From the NCBI RefSeq assembly GCF_036311985.1, contig NZ_JAZDCJ010000015.1: DNA of 64,000 nucleotides; one strand, 5' to 3'. The stretch's first letter is position 1. Each line of letters opens with the position of its first letter. The notes beneath the pieces are model-generated. The model was not told where the DNA came from, searched no databases, and saw only the letters and a list, made by a program, of their open reading frames with translations. This document shows positions 56,395 through 64,000 of the stretch, one piece after another. The DNA is from JAZDCJ01 sp036311985 (GTDB taxonomy: Bacteria; Actinomycetota; Actinomycetes; Actinomycetales; Micrococcaceae). Position numbers and translations under genes: made by a program.

Positions 56395-58923
56395 ATGCTC
56401 GGGCTCGCCCTGGCCAACCTCAGGACGCACGCGCGGCGCTTCATCGCGGTGGTCCTGGCCGTGATGATCGGCACCGCGTTCCTCTCCGCGACCCTCATGG
56501 TCAACGCCTCCACCACCGCGTCCCTGGAGCGCAGCGTCGGCGAGGCCTACCAGCCGGCCGGGCTCGTCGCCGGCACCGAGCCCGGCGTCCCGGACGCCGG
56601 GCAGCTCGGCCCGGCCCAGCTCGACGCCGTGCAGGCGCTCGACGGCGTCGCCGCGGCGTCCCCCCTCTTCCGCGGCTTCGGCAGGCTCCAGGCCGGCGAC
56701 GGCGAGCACAACGCCGTCGTCCTTCCCCTCGCCGACGACGCCGCGCTGCGCGGCACGGTCCTCGCCACGGGCGACTGGCCGGGCGACGACGGCTCCGTCC
56801 TCCTCGACGAGCGCAGCGCCGGGCGCCTCGGCGTGGGCGTCGGCGACCGGCTCGTCCTGTCCGGGGCGGACCCGGACGGGACGCCGTTCAGCCTCGACGT
56901 CGCCGTCGCGGGGCTGAGCGTGCCGAGCAGCGACCCCTTCGTCTCCGGCTTCCCGCAGCTCACCGCGGCGCCCGCGGTCGCGGAACGCCTCCTCGGCGGG
57001 GACACCGTCTACCAGGCCCTCCTGATGCGCCTCGACGCCGGGGCCGATCCCGTGGGGGTCGCCGCGGCGGCCGCCAAGGCGCTCGGGGACTCGGGGATCG
57101 CGGCGCCCATCGTGCAGACCCCGGCGGAGCGCACGACGCAGGACCTCGCCGGCTTCACGGGCGGACAGGACCAGCTGACCATCGTGCTCCTCGTGTTCGC
57201 GCTCGTGGCCCTCGTGGTCACCGGACTCGTCGTCATGAACACCTTCGCCGTCCTCGTGGCCCAGCGCACGCGCGAGCTCGCCCTGCTCCGGACGCTCGGC
57301 GCCGTCAAGCAGCAGATCCGCCGCTCGGTCCTCGTGGAGGCCCTCCTCGTCGGCCTCGTCGCCTCGGGCCTCGGCGTGCTGCTGGCCATCGGCGTCATGG
57401 CGGGCCTCGTGGCCTACGTGGGCACGCTTCCCGAGGCGTCCTTCGCCGTGCTGGCCGTCCCCGCGGGCGCCGTCCTGGCGGGGCTCGGCGTCGGAACGCT
57501 CATGACGCTGACCGCGGCGTGGCTCCCGGCCCGCCGGGCGATGCGCGTCGCCCCGCTGGCCGCCCTGCGGCCCGCGGAGGAGGCGACCGCGGGCAACCGG
57601 GCCGGACGGTTCCGGATCGTGGCCGGGACGGTGCTGCTGCTCGGCGGCGGCGCGCTCCTGGCGCTGGGCGCCGCGGCGGCGCAACTGCTCGTGGGCTTCG
57701 CGGGCGGCCTCGTGTCCTTCACGGGGCTCCTGCTCCTCGCCTCGGTCTTCCTGCCGCCCGCCGTGCGCCTGTGCGGCCTCGTCGGCGGGCGTGGGGTGCC
57801 GGCGCGCCTCGCCTCGCTCAACGCCGTGCGGAACCCCGCCCGGACCTCGACCACGGCGACCGCCCTGCTCATCGGCGTCACGCTCGTGGCGATGATGATG
57901 GTCGGAGCCCAGACCACCAAGGCGACCCTCGAGGCCGAACTCGGCAGCGAGTACCTCGTGGACCTCACCGTCTACGACTCCGGACCCGTGGACGGCGCCG
58001 CGCCCGGAACCCACACCGGCTACACGGCCGCGGACGCCGCCGCGCTGGAAGGGATCGACGGCGTCGCCTCCGCCGCCCTGCTCGTCCCCGTGGCCCATGG
58101 CCCGACGGGCACGCCCGTGTACGCGGCCGACGAGGCGGCCCTCGCCGCCGTCGTCAACGACCCGGCGATGGTCCCGGGGCCCGGCGAGATCGTCGTCCCA
58201 CAGCACGTCGAGGAGTCCACGGTGACGGTCGAACCGCTCTCCGGGGCCGTCTCGGGGCCGCTCGCCACGCTGACGACGCGGGCCAACTACCTTGATCCGC
58301 TCGTGACGAGCGGGACCGCGGCCGGCTGGACCGCCGGCCTGGGTGCGGCCGAGCTCGCCGCCCAGGGCATGACGCCGCTGCTGTGGCTCAAGGCCGATCC
58401 GGGGCTCGACGCCGCCGCCCTCACCGAGCTGGCGGCCGCCGTGTCCGCGCAGCTGGGGGTGCCCGACTACGCCGTCTCCGGCGGGGCGCTCGAGCGGGCC
58501 ATGTTCACCCAGGTGATCGACACGCTCCTGCTCGTGGTCAGCGGGCTGCTCGCCGTGGCGGTCTTCATCGCGCTCATCGGCGTCGCCAACACGCTGAGCC
58601 TCTCCGTGCTGGAACGCACGCGGGAGTCATCGCTGCTGCGCGCCCTCGGCCTGACCCGGGGACAGCTGCGCGGGATGCTCGCGCTCGAGGCGGTCCTCAT
58701 CGCCGGCGTGGCAGCGGTCCTCGGCGCCGCCCTCGGCGCAGGCTACGGCATCCTGGGGGCGCAGTCCGCGATCGGCTCCTTCGCGTCGATCCACGTCTCC
58801 GTCCCGTGGGCCCAGCTGGCCCTCGTGCTGGCGGTCGCGGTCCTCGCCGCGCTCGCGGCCTCCGTGGTGCCGGGCCGGCGCGCGGCGCGGCTCTCCCCCG
58901 TCGAGGGCCTCGCGACGGAGTAG
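56395..58923 (+). CDS. FtsX/MacB-family ABC permease
   Basis: 842 residues with two FtsX permease modules. An N-terminal membrane segment (FIAVVLAVMIGTAFLSATLM) precedes an extracellular MacB-PCD-like domain (about 45-240), then membrane segments near 260, 310, 360, 410 and 440. A second extracellular domain follows at 510-700, and there are three final segments (LLLVVSGLLAVAVFIALIGV, MLALEAVLIAGVAAVLGAAL, WAQLALVLAVAVLAALAASV). Both modules show the ERTRE/QRTREL...LRTLGAVKQQIRR coupling loop. The TCS-ATPase-permease order is that of peptide-antibiotic sensing and detoxification modules; substrate unknown. Confidence 0.93.
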   Translation: MLGLALANLRTHARRFIAVVLAVMIGTAFLSATLMVNASTTASLERSVGEAYQPAGLVAGTEPGVPDAGQLGPAQLDAVQALDGVAAASPLFRGFGRLQAGDGEHNAVVLPLADDAALRGTVLATGDWPGDDGSVLLDERSAGRLGVGVGDRLVLSGADPDGTPFSLDVAVAGLSVPSSDPFVSGFPQLTAAPAVAERLLGGDTVYQALLMRLDAGADPVGVAAAAAKALGDSGIAAPIVQTPAERTTQDLAGFTGGQDQLTIVLLVFALVALVVTGLVVMNTFAVLVAQRTRELALLRTLGAVKQQIRRSVLVEALLVGLVASGLGVLLAIGVMAGLVAYVGTLPEASFAVLAVPAGAVLAGLGVGTLMTLTAAWLPARRAMRVAPLAALRPAEEATAGNRAGRFRIVAGTVLLLGGGALLALGAAAAQLLVGFAGGLVSFTGLLLLASVFLPPAVRLCGLVGGRGVPARLASLNAVRNPARTSTTATALLIGVTLVAMMMVGAQTTKATLEAELGSEYLVDLTVYDSGPVDGAAPGTHTGYTAADAAALEGIDGVASAALLVPVAHGPTGTPVYAADEAALAAVVNDPAMVPGPGEIVVPQHVEESTVTVEPLSGAVSGPLATLTTRANYLDPLVTSGTAAGWTAGLGAAELAAQGMTPLLWLKADPGLDAAALTELAAAVSAQLGVPDYAVSGGALERAMFTQVIDTLLLVVSGLLAVAVFIALIGVANTLSLSVLERTRESSLLRALGLTRGQLRGMLALEAVLIAGVAAVLGAALGAGYGILGAQSAIGSFASIHVSVPWAQLALVLAVAVLAALAASVVPGRRAARLSPVEGLATE

Positions 58924-58937
58924 GGGCGACGCCGGGG

Positions 58938-58957
58938 CCCGCCGAGCACGCGGCGGG
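58938..58957. terminator. Terminator hairpin after the ABC permease
   Basis: CCCGCCG and CGGCGGG pair around AGCACG, 15 nt downstream of the permease stop. On the plus strand a pyrimidine-rich CGTCCCGCTCCCCTGG follows, without a U-run. Confidence 0.5.
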
Positions 58958-58973
58958 CGTCCCGCTCCCCTGG

Positions 58974-58995
58974 TCCCGGCGGACGACCGCCGGGA
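58974..58995. terminator. Second hairpin between convergent genes
   Basis: A perfect 9-bp stem (TCCCGGCGG with CCGCCGGGA) with ACGA loop touches the stop codon of the DUF6270-like gene. With the hairpin at 58938-58957 it separates two convergent transcription units. Confidence 0.55.
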
Positions 58996-59730
58996 TCAGG
59001 AGGCGGGGGGCGGAACCGAGCGGACCACCGACGCGATCCACTCGTACGCGGCGGGCACGTAGTGGTACGGGGCCACGCCCCACTGGTGGTCGTCGTCCGC
59101 GACGACGAACTCGTCCGGCAGGCGCTCGACCCGCACGCCGAGCTCGGCGAGATACGCGAAGTAGGGCCGGTAGAGCTCGTTCATGGCCTCCGACGGCCTG
59201 TTCCGGTAGCCGGCGACGGGCGCGCCGCTGTTCGAGTGCGTGGCCCAGGGCGTGTCGAGGACCACGGTGCGCTCCAGGGCGCCCCGGCGGGACAGCGTCT
59301 GCACCAGGCGGCGGGCCGAGTACTTCCACAAGCGCAGGTGGCGCGGCGTCGCGAACCGCACCACCTCGTGCTCAGGGGTCAGCAGGGCGTGGGCGGGGCT
59401 CTTGGACAACTCGTTGGAGCGCGTCAGGAACCCGTCGCCGAACTTGACCACGCCCAGCCGTTCGACGACGAGGTCCAGCACCACGGCGTCGACGGAGGCC
59501 GCCTGCGAGCGCAGGGCCGGCAGGAGGCTGGACTCGATGTCGCCCCGGAGCTGGGAGTTCTGGAAGCTGGACTCCAGCCGCGACTGCTCCGGCGCGATGT
59601 CCACGGGCGGATGCCCGGCGCTGATGAGCGACTGCCGTGCGACGTACTTGACGAGCCGGTACTCGTCCTCGATGTAGGCGAAGGAATCGCGCGTGACGCA
59701 GCCGCCGTACATGAAGATCGACTTCTTCAC
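58996..59730 (-). CDS. DUF6270-like protein
   Basis: 244 residues from GTG 59730 (AGGGAG 5 nt upstream). The opening SIFMYGGCVTRDSFAYIEDE matches the 'GsCVTRD' start of DUF6270 proteins, which I recall as frequent companions of teichoic-acid and capsule genes. A conserved-looking middle (SVDAVVLDLVVERLGVVKFG) and a C-terminal histidine pair (DDDHQWGVAPYHYVPAAYEW) suggest an SGNH-hydrolase-like or transferase fold, with Gly-Cys in place of the nucleophile Ser block. No signal peptide. It lies 37 nt downstream of metG on the same strand. Function unknown. Confidence 0.65.
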   Translation of the reverse strand: MKKSIFMYGGCVTRDSFAYIEDEYRLVKYVARQSLISAGHPPVDIAPEQSRLESSFQNSQLRGDIESSLLPALRSQAASVDAVVLDLVVERLGVVKFGDGFLTRSNELSKSPAHALLTPEHEVVRFATPRHLRLWKYSARRLVQTLSRRGALERTVVLDTPWATHSNSGAPVAGYRNRPSEAMNELYRPYFAYLAELGVRVERLPDEFVVADDDHQWGVAPYHYVPAAYEWIASVVRSVPPPAS

Positions 59731-59767
59731 ACGGCTCCCTTCCCGGTCCGGGCACGTTCCACGGCGG

Positions 59768-61327
59768 TTAACCGGCCTGTTCCTCGAACTTCGGGAAGAC
59801 CGGCTGCGGGGCCGGCAGCGCGGTGCCCGGCTCGAGCGGCGTGCCGAAGGCGGCGAAGCTGCGCGCGGCCCCCTTGGGCTGGCCGAGCGCGTCCAGGAGC
59901 CGCCCGGCGGAACCCGGCATGACGGGCTGCGCGAGCAGGGCGACCTTCCGCACGACCTCGAGCGTCGTGTAGAGCACCGTCTCCATGCGCGCCGGGTCCG
60001 TCTTGCGCAGGACCCAGGGCTGCTGCTCGGCGAAGTAGGCGTTCGCGTCGCCCAGGACGTTCCAGGCGGCCTCGAGCGCGCGGCTGAACTCCTGCCTCGA
60101 GTAGTAGTCCCGGCTGGACTCGAGCAGGGCGTCGGCGGCCCCGAGCAGGGCGAGGTCGGCGTCGGAATGCCCGCCCGGCGCCGGGACGCTTGCGCCGCAG
60201 TTCTTGGCGACCATCGACAGCGAGCGCTGGGCGAGGTTGCCGAGGTTGTTGGCCAGGTCCGAGTTCATGCGCGAGACGATCGCCTCGTGGCTGTAGTTGC
60301 CGTCGGCGCCGAACGCGACCTCGCGGAGCAGGAAGAAGCGCGTCTGGTCCAGCCCGTAGACCTGCGTCCAGTCGGTCGGGGCGACGGTGTTGCCCAGCGA
60401 CTTGGACATCTTCACGCCGTTGTTGTGCAGGTGGCCGTGGATCATGACCCGCTCGGGCAGCTCGAGTCCGGCGCTCATGAGGAACGCCGGCCAGTAGATG
60501 GCGTGGAAGCGGGAGATGTCCTTGCCGATGACGTGGACGTCCGCCGGCCAGTAGCGCCGGAAGGCGGGAGAGCCGGTCTCGGGGAAGCCGACGCCCGTGA
60601 GGTAGTTGGTCAGGGCGTCGACCCACACGTACATCACGTGCCTCGGGTTGCCCGGGACGGGCACGCCCCAGTCGAAGGTCGTGCGGGAGATGGACAGGTC
60701 CTCGAGGCCGCGCTCGACGAAGCGGATGACCTCGTTGAAGCGCGAGCGCGGGGCGCCGAAGGACGGCTGGTCCCGGTAGAGCGCCAGGAGCCGGTCCTGG
60801 TACGCGGAGAGCCGGAAGAAGTACGACTCCTCCTCGGTCCAGGTCACCTCGGTGTCCGTCTCCTTGGCGTAGCGCACGCCGTCCTCGCGGACCTCGGTGT
60901 CCTCTTCGGAGTGGAACGCCTCGTCGCGGACCGAGTACCAGCCGGAGTACTTGTCGAGGTAGATGTCCCCGTTGGCCTCCATGCGCCGCCAGATGGCCTG
61001 CGCGGCCTCGTAGTGGTCGGCGTCGGTCGTGCGGATGAAGCGGTCGTAGCTGATCGCGAGCTCGTCCTGCGTCTCCTGGAAGACGTCGGAGTTCCGCTGG
61101 GCCAGCTCCCGCGGGCTGATCCCCTCCTTCTCCGCCGTCTGCAGCATCTTCTGCCCGTGCTCGTCCGTGCCCGTGAGGAAGAAGACGTCGTAGCCGTCGA
61201 GGCGCTTGAAGCGCGCCATCGCGTCGGCCGCGATGAACTCGTAGGCGTGCCCGATGTGCGGGGTGCCGTTCGGGTAGGAGATGGCCGTGGTGATGTAGAA
61301 CGGGGTGGGCTCAGCGTTGATGGTCAC
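59768..61327 (-). CDS. metG: Methionyl-tRNA synthetase
   Basis: Charges initiator and elongator tRNA-Met. 519 residues, the short form lacking the C-terminal tRNA-binding extension. Class I motifs: FYITTAISYPNGTPHIGHAY (HIGH) and HNNGVKMSKSLGNTV (KMSKS); FLTGTDEHGQKMLQTAEKEG and VMYVWVDALTNYLTG are further family blocks. The connective peptide lacks the cysteine pairs of zinc-binding forms. The start overlaps the stop of the upstream membrane-protein gene by 17 nt. Confidence 0.97.
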   Translation of the reverse strand: MTINAEPTPFYITTAISYPNGTPHIGHAYEFIAADAMARFKRLDGYDVFFLTGTDEHGQKMLQTAEKEGISPRELAQRNSDVFQETQDELAISYDRFIRTTDADHYEAAQAIWRRMEANGDIYLDKYSGWYSVRDEAFHSEEDTEVREDGVRYAKETDTEVTWTEEESYFFRLSAYQDRLLALYRDQPSFGAPRSRFNEVIRFVERGLEDLSISRTTFDWGVPVPGNPRHVMYVWVDALTNYLTGVGFPETGSPAFRRYWPADVHVIGKDISRFHAIYWPAFLMSAGLELPERVMIHGHLHNNGVKMSKSLGNTVAPTDWTQVYGLDQTRFFLLREVAFGADGNYSHEAIVSRMNSDLANNLGNLAQRSLSMVAKNCGASVPAPGGHSDADLALLGAADALLESSRDYYSRQEFSRALEAAWNVLGDANAYFAEQQPWVLRKTDPARMETVLYTTLEVVRKVALLAQPVMPGSAGRLLDALGQPKGAARSFAAFGTPLEPGTALPAPQPVFPKFEEQAG

Positions 61328-61982
61328 CCGAAGAATCTACCGCAGGCGGGGCGCCGGACGCAGACGGAGACGCGGCCGGGGGCGCCAACGGCAGCCAACG
61401 GGCCCGCAGGCCGCTGCCCGGGATCCTCTCGACGGCGGACGCCGACAGCGGCATGACGCACAGCACCCCGGCGCCGACGCACTCGAGGAACTCCTCGACG
61501 TGGTAGAGCGCGACGTAGAGCGGGGAACCGAGGCCGATCTGCGGCAGCAGGAGCCCGGTGAGCGCCTCCACGCCAATGGCCCCGGCGAAGAAGATGCCGA
61601 GCCCCCAGGCCAGCAGGACGCGGCTCGGCCGGGGCAGCGAGCGCGCGGCGAACCACGCGAAGAGCAGCACGGCGGCCGCGATCGGCACGCCGACGCAGAG
61701 GCTGAGGAATCCCGCGAGCATCAGGAGCCCCGAGTTCCACCACGTCGGGAGGTTGCGCTCGCCGGTCACGTCGAAGAAGACCCGGACCGGAGAGGTCCTG
61801 TCCCCCGCCGAGACGCCGACGACGAGCGGCATGAGCGCCGACGCCGCGACGACGGCCACGGTCACCCCCGTGAGCGTCCAGAAGAGGGGGCGCCACCAGC
61901 GGCCTCCGGGCGGCGCGACGGGCGGGCCGTCAACGGGCCGCGGGCCGCTGCGTTCGCTGGAGCGGCTTCCGGTACTGGACAT
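61311..61982 (-). CDS. Four-helix membrane protein, unknown
   Basis: 223 residues from ATG 61982. The hydrophobic segments lie near 33-55 (LFWTLTGVTVAVVAASALMP), 82-115 (SGLLMLAGFLSLCVGVPIAAA), 120-140 (VLLAWGLGIFFAGAIGVEAL) and 155-180, with Pro/Arg-rich N- and C-terminal tails outside the membrane. A conserved-looking LYHVEEFLECVGAGVLCVM stretch has Glu residues inside the last helix. I do not recognise the family. It precedes metG with a 17-nt overlap and is divergent from the heparinase-like gene. Confidence 0.65.
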   Translation of the reverse strand: MSSTGSRSSERSGPRPVDGPPVAPPGGRWWRPLFWTLTGVTVAVVAASALMPLVVGVSAGDRTSPVRVFFDVTGERNLPTWWNSGLLMLAGFLSLCVGVPIAAAVLLFAWFAARSLPRPSRVLLAWGLGIFFAGAIGVEALTGLLLPQIGLGSPLYVALYHVEEFLECVGAGVLCVMPLSASAVERIPGSGLRARWLPLAPPAASPSASGAPPAVDSSGDHQR

Positions 61983-62130
61983 GCGAACCAGTCAAGCAAA
62001 CGGACAGGGGAAACGCGCGGGCGAAACACCGTGTCGACCGCATCGGGTCCGGGTGCGTTCCACGCGCTATCCTGACGGGAGCGCCGGAACCAATCGGGGG
62101 AACCGGGCAGGGGAATCCGGGGGAAGATCC

Positions 62131-64000
62131 ATGGGAAGCACGCTCCATCGTTGGTCTGCCGCGCTGTTGGCGACGGCCTTGGTCATCGGGACGACGCCGG
62201 CCATCGCCGCCGCGCAGGAGGCCCCCCGGGGGGCCGGATCCGGCACCACGGAGCAGGGCGGGGCGGTTCCCGGCGAGTGGCCGTCCGCAGACGGCGAGGT
62301 CGGAGGCTTCTGGGAACCGGAGGACCTCGGCACCGTCCCGGGAGGCTACGTGCCGCCGGAGGTCCCCGCCCTGAGGGACATGGAATTCTCTTCACCCCTT
62401 CCCGCGCCGCAACGGAGCAAGGCCCGACAGTCCACGGCCGCCGCCGTGCCGGCCCAGTACCGCTGTCAGGGCTACGGCCTGGTGCCCCGCGACAACCCGG
62501 TGTCACAGGTCAATCAGGACATCTACGCCTGGCACATCTACGCGCCCGCCAAGGTCGGCGACGGCCGCGGAAACATCAACTGGGCCGCCAATCCCTACAA
62601 GGACCTGGGCTGGCGGTTGTGGTTCCACAGCCTCCGCTGGCTCGGCAACAACATCGAGGCCGGGCGTGCCGGCGATGCGGCCGCCCTGGCGCGCGCCGCG
62701 ACCGTGGCCGAGGACTGGGTCAAGGACCACCAGGGAAGCTGGAAGGGCAACACCGACGTCGAGGAATCGAACACCCACCGGCTCAACACGCTGTTGTGCC
62801 TGCGGGAGGTCCTGATGGAGCAGAACGGCGGCGCCCTGCCGGCCAACGCCGCGTGGCTGCTGCCCGCCATCCACCGACATGCCGAGCAGAACGTGACCCG
62901 CTGGTCGGGAGCCCACAACCACGGCTCCATGGAGAACCTCGCGCTCCTGCGGACGGGCTGCCTGCTCGGGGAGCGGCGTTACCAGCAGACGGCCGTCGAC
63001 CGGATCGCCCAGGCCTTCCCGACCCAGGTCAACGCCGAGGGCCTGAGCAACGAGGCCTCGCCGTCGTACGCCCTCTTCAACTACAGCCTCTTCGCGCAGA
63101 TGCAGGAACTGATGACCGCCTGCGGTTGGAGCTCCGCCGCGTTCAACGAGCGCCTCGGGCTCCTCGGCACCTCGGTCGCGCACATGGTCAACTCCATCGG
63201 CCGCTACCACCAATACGGGGACAGCAAGCTCCTGAGCGCGTCGGCCACGGGCACCCCGCACATGCAGTACGCGGGCAGCAACGGGCGGCAGGGCACGGCG
63301 CCGAAGCACCGCATCGCCATCTACAAGAACGGCATGGCCTTCGGCCGCTCCTCGTGGGGATCCCGCGCGACGGGCTTCAGCAACGAGAACTCCTGGCTGT
63401 TCCGTGGGGGCACGGGACGCGAGAAGAAGGCGCATCGCGGCGACCTCCTCGAGTTCCTCTACACGGCGCGCGGGCGCGACGTGATCATCGAGGGCGGCCA
63501 CCCCGGCATCGTCGGCACCACGTGGCGGGGCTGGGGCTTCAGCGAGGTCGCCCACAGCACCACGTTCATCCCGACGACCGTCATGAGCAAGGGCGGTCCC
63601 GCGACCGTGACGAGGAAGGCCTACTCCCCCCGGGGCGACCGCGACTTCGTCGAGATGACACAGGCCTTCAACACCAAGGGCCAGCGCACCCGCGGGATCC
63701 TCGTGATGAAGGATCCCGACATCGCGGTGGTCCTGGACCGCGTGAGGATCAACGACAAGGCGAAGACGCACACGGTCGAGACCCTGTGGAACCTCCCCTC
63801 GGACCAGACCTCCAAGGTCGTGAACCGGACGACGATCCAGTCCTCGGCCCCGGGCTCGGCCACGAAGACGACGATCGTCCAGGTGCCGTTCAGCGGCATC
63901 TCGAGCGTCCCCGCCGGTTCGACGCTCATCCACCGCAACGTGGCGCCCGGCGTCGTCAGCGCGGCACCGCGCGGGCACTACTACCCCACCGAACAGGTCA
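62131..64000 (+). CDS. Secreted heparinase II/III-family polysaccharide lyase (cut by window edge)
   Basis: From ATG 62131, 8 nt behind GGGGGAAG, the frame stays open for 623 codons to the window end. A Sec signal peptide (WSAALLATALVIGTTPAIAAA) is followed by a Gly/Pro-rich linker (to about 100), then an alpha/alpha-toroid: VEESNTHRLNTLLCLREVLM, WSGAHNHGSMENLALLRTG (catalytic-type Asn-His), NAEGLSNEASPSYALFNYS. After that comes the beta-sandwich part of heparinase II/III (FRGGTGREKKAHRGDLLEFL, VTRKAYSPRGDRDFVEMTQA). Family members cleave uronic-acid-containing glycans by beta-elimination. Substrate unknown; an acidic wall polymer of the host or of competitors is possible. Confidence 0.85.
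   Translation, partial: MGSTLHRWSAALLATALVIGTTPAIAAAQEAPRGAGSGTTEQGGAVPGEWPSADGEVGGFWEPEDLGTVPGGYVPPEVPALRDMEFSSPLPAPQRSKARQSTAAAVPAQYRCQGYGLVPRDNPVSQVNQDIYAWHIYAPAKVGDGRGNINWAANPYKDLGWRLWFHSLRWLGNNIEAGRAGDAAALARAATVAEDWVKDHQGSWKGNTDVEESNTHRLNTLLCLREVLMEQNGGALPANAAWLLPAIHRHAEQNVTRWSGAHNHGSMENLALLRTGCLLGERRYQQTAVDRIAQAFPTQVNAEGLSNEASPSYALFNYSLFAQMQELMTACGWSSAAFNERLGLLGTSVAHMVNSIGRYHQYGDSKLLSASATGTPHMQYAGSNGRQGTAPKHRIAIYKNGMAFGRSSWGSRATGFSNENSWLFRGGTGREKKAHRGDLLEFLYTARGRDVIIEGGHPGIVGTTWRGWGFSEVAHSTTFIPTTVMSKGGPATVTRKAYSPRGDRDFVEMTQAFNTKGQRTRGILVMKDPDIAVVLDRVRINDKAKTHTVETLWNLPSDQTSKVVNRTTIQSSAPGSATKTTIVQVPFSGISSVPAGSTLIHRNVAPGVVSAAPRGHYYPTEQV

Noticed and set aside
56362..58206. Long minus-strand frame opposite the ABC permease
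   Set aside because: Composition is Gly/Arg/Glu/His-rich low-complexity typical of antisense shadows; the plus-strand frame encodes a clear FtsX-type permease.
1..64000. CRISPR arrays, IS elements, prophage or rRNA genes
   Set aside because: No regularly spaced direct repeats, transposase-like frames, phage structural genes or rRNA sequence were recognised.

Overview
The window is high-GC DNA (long stretches with G or C in most third codon positions), with GTG starts, 4-nt GTGA/ATGA gene overlaps and several apparently leaderless genes. Gene content and order suggest an actinobacterium, most likely of the Micrococcaceae (Arthrobacter-like). This is inferred from gene families and synteny, not from rRNA. 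The backbone is a conserved actinobacterial block on the minus strand: rnc, rpmF, yceD, coaD, rsmD, recG, DAK2, ddl, gpsA, plsC, murA, leuD, leuC, a divergent NdgR/IclR-type regulator, then tRNA-Glu/tRNA-Gln, gltX, a FAH-family gene, ilvE and leuB.

Region by region: 1-11 kb holds RNA/translation genes (rnc, rpmF, yceD), galU, coaD, a Tat-exported beta-propeller protein, a PLP aminotransferase whose catalytic lysine is replaced by glutamate, a SpeE-like protein, rsmD, recG and a short DAK2 protein. 11.6-23.2 kb is a seven-gene, almost fully overlapping operon for a cell-surface glycopolymer: an LCP ligase, a Pro/Thr/Ser-rich membrane-anchored protein, a GT4 glycosyltransferase, a two-component ABC exporter with a degenerate ATPase, a 1489-residue three-domain glycosyltransferase, and an asparagine-synthetase-like protein lacking the glutaminase cysteine. 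23.3-31.1 kb holds envelope precursor genes (ddl, gpsA, plsC, murA) and leucine biosynthesis (leuCD) with its divergent regulator. 31.1-35.5 kb holds thiL and a pair of dynamin-like GTPases.

35.5-42.2 kb is a visibly lower-GC island of six coupled genes (GT92-like, pyruvyl transferase-like, GT-B, GT-A and two proteins I cannot identify). It is bounded on the right by two identical tandem tRNA-Glu genes and a tRNA-Gln. 42.7-53.5 kb returns to host composition: gltX, a secreted beta-solenoid-like protein, a FAH-family gene, galE, ilvE, a second 607-residue AsnB-like protein, leuB and a second Tat beta-propeller. 53.6-58.9 kb is a NarL-type two-component system followed by an ABC transporter of MacB/FtsX type. 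59-64 kb holds a DUF6270-like gene, metG, a small membrane protein and the 5' part of a secreted heparinase II/III-family lyase that runs off the window.

Together the accessory genes point to one theme: making (GalU, GalE, glycosyltransferases), modifying (AsnB-like ligases, pyruvyl transferase), exporting (ABC), attaching (LCP) and possibly cutting (heparinase-like) surface glycans. There are paralogous pairs of AsnB-like and beta-propeller proteins scattered through the window. No intergenic gap exceeds about 300 bases; the largest is roughly 41,974-42,258.
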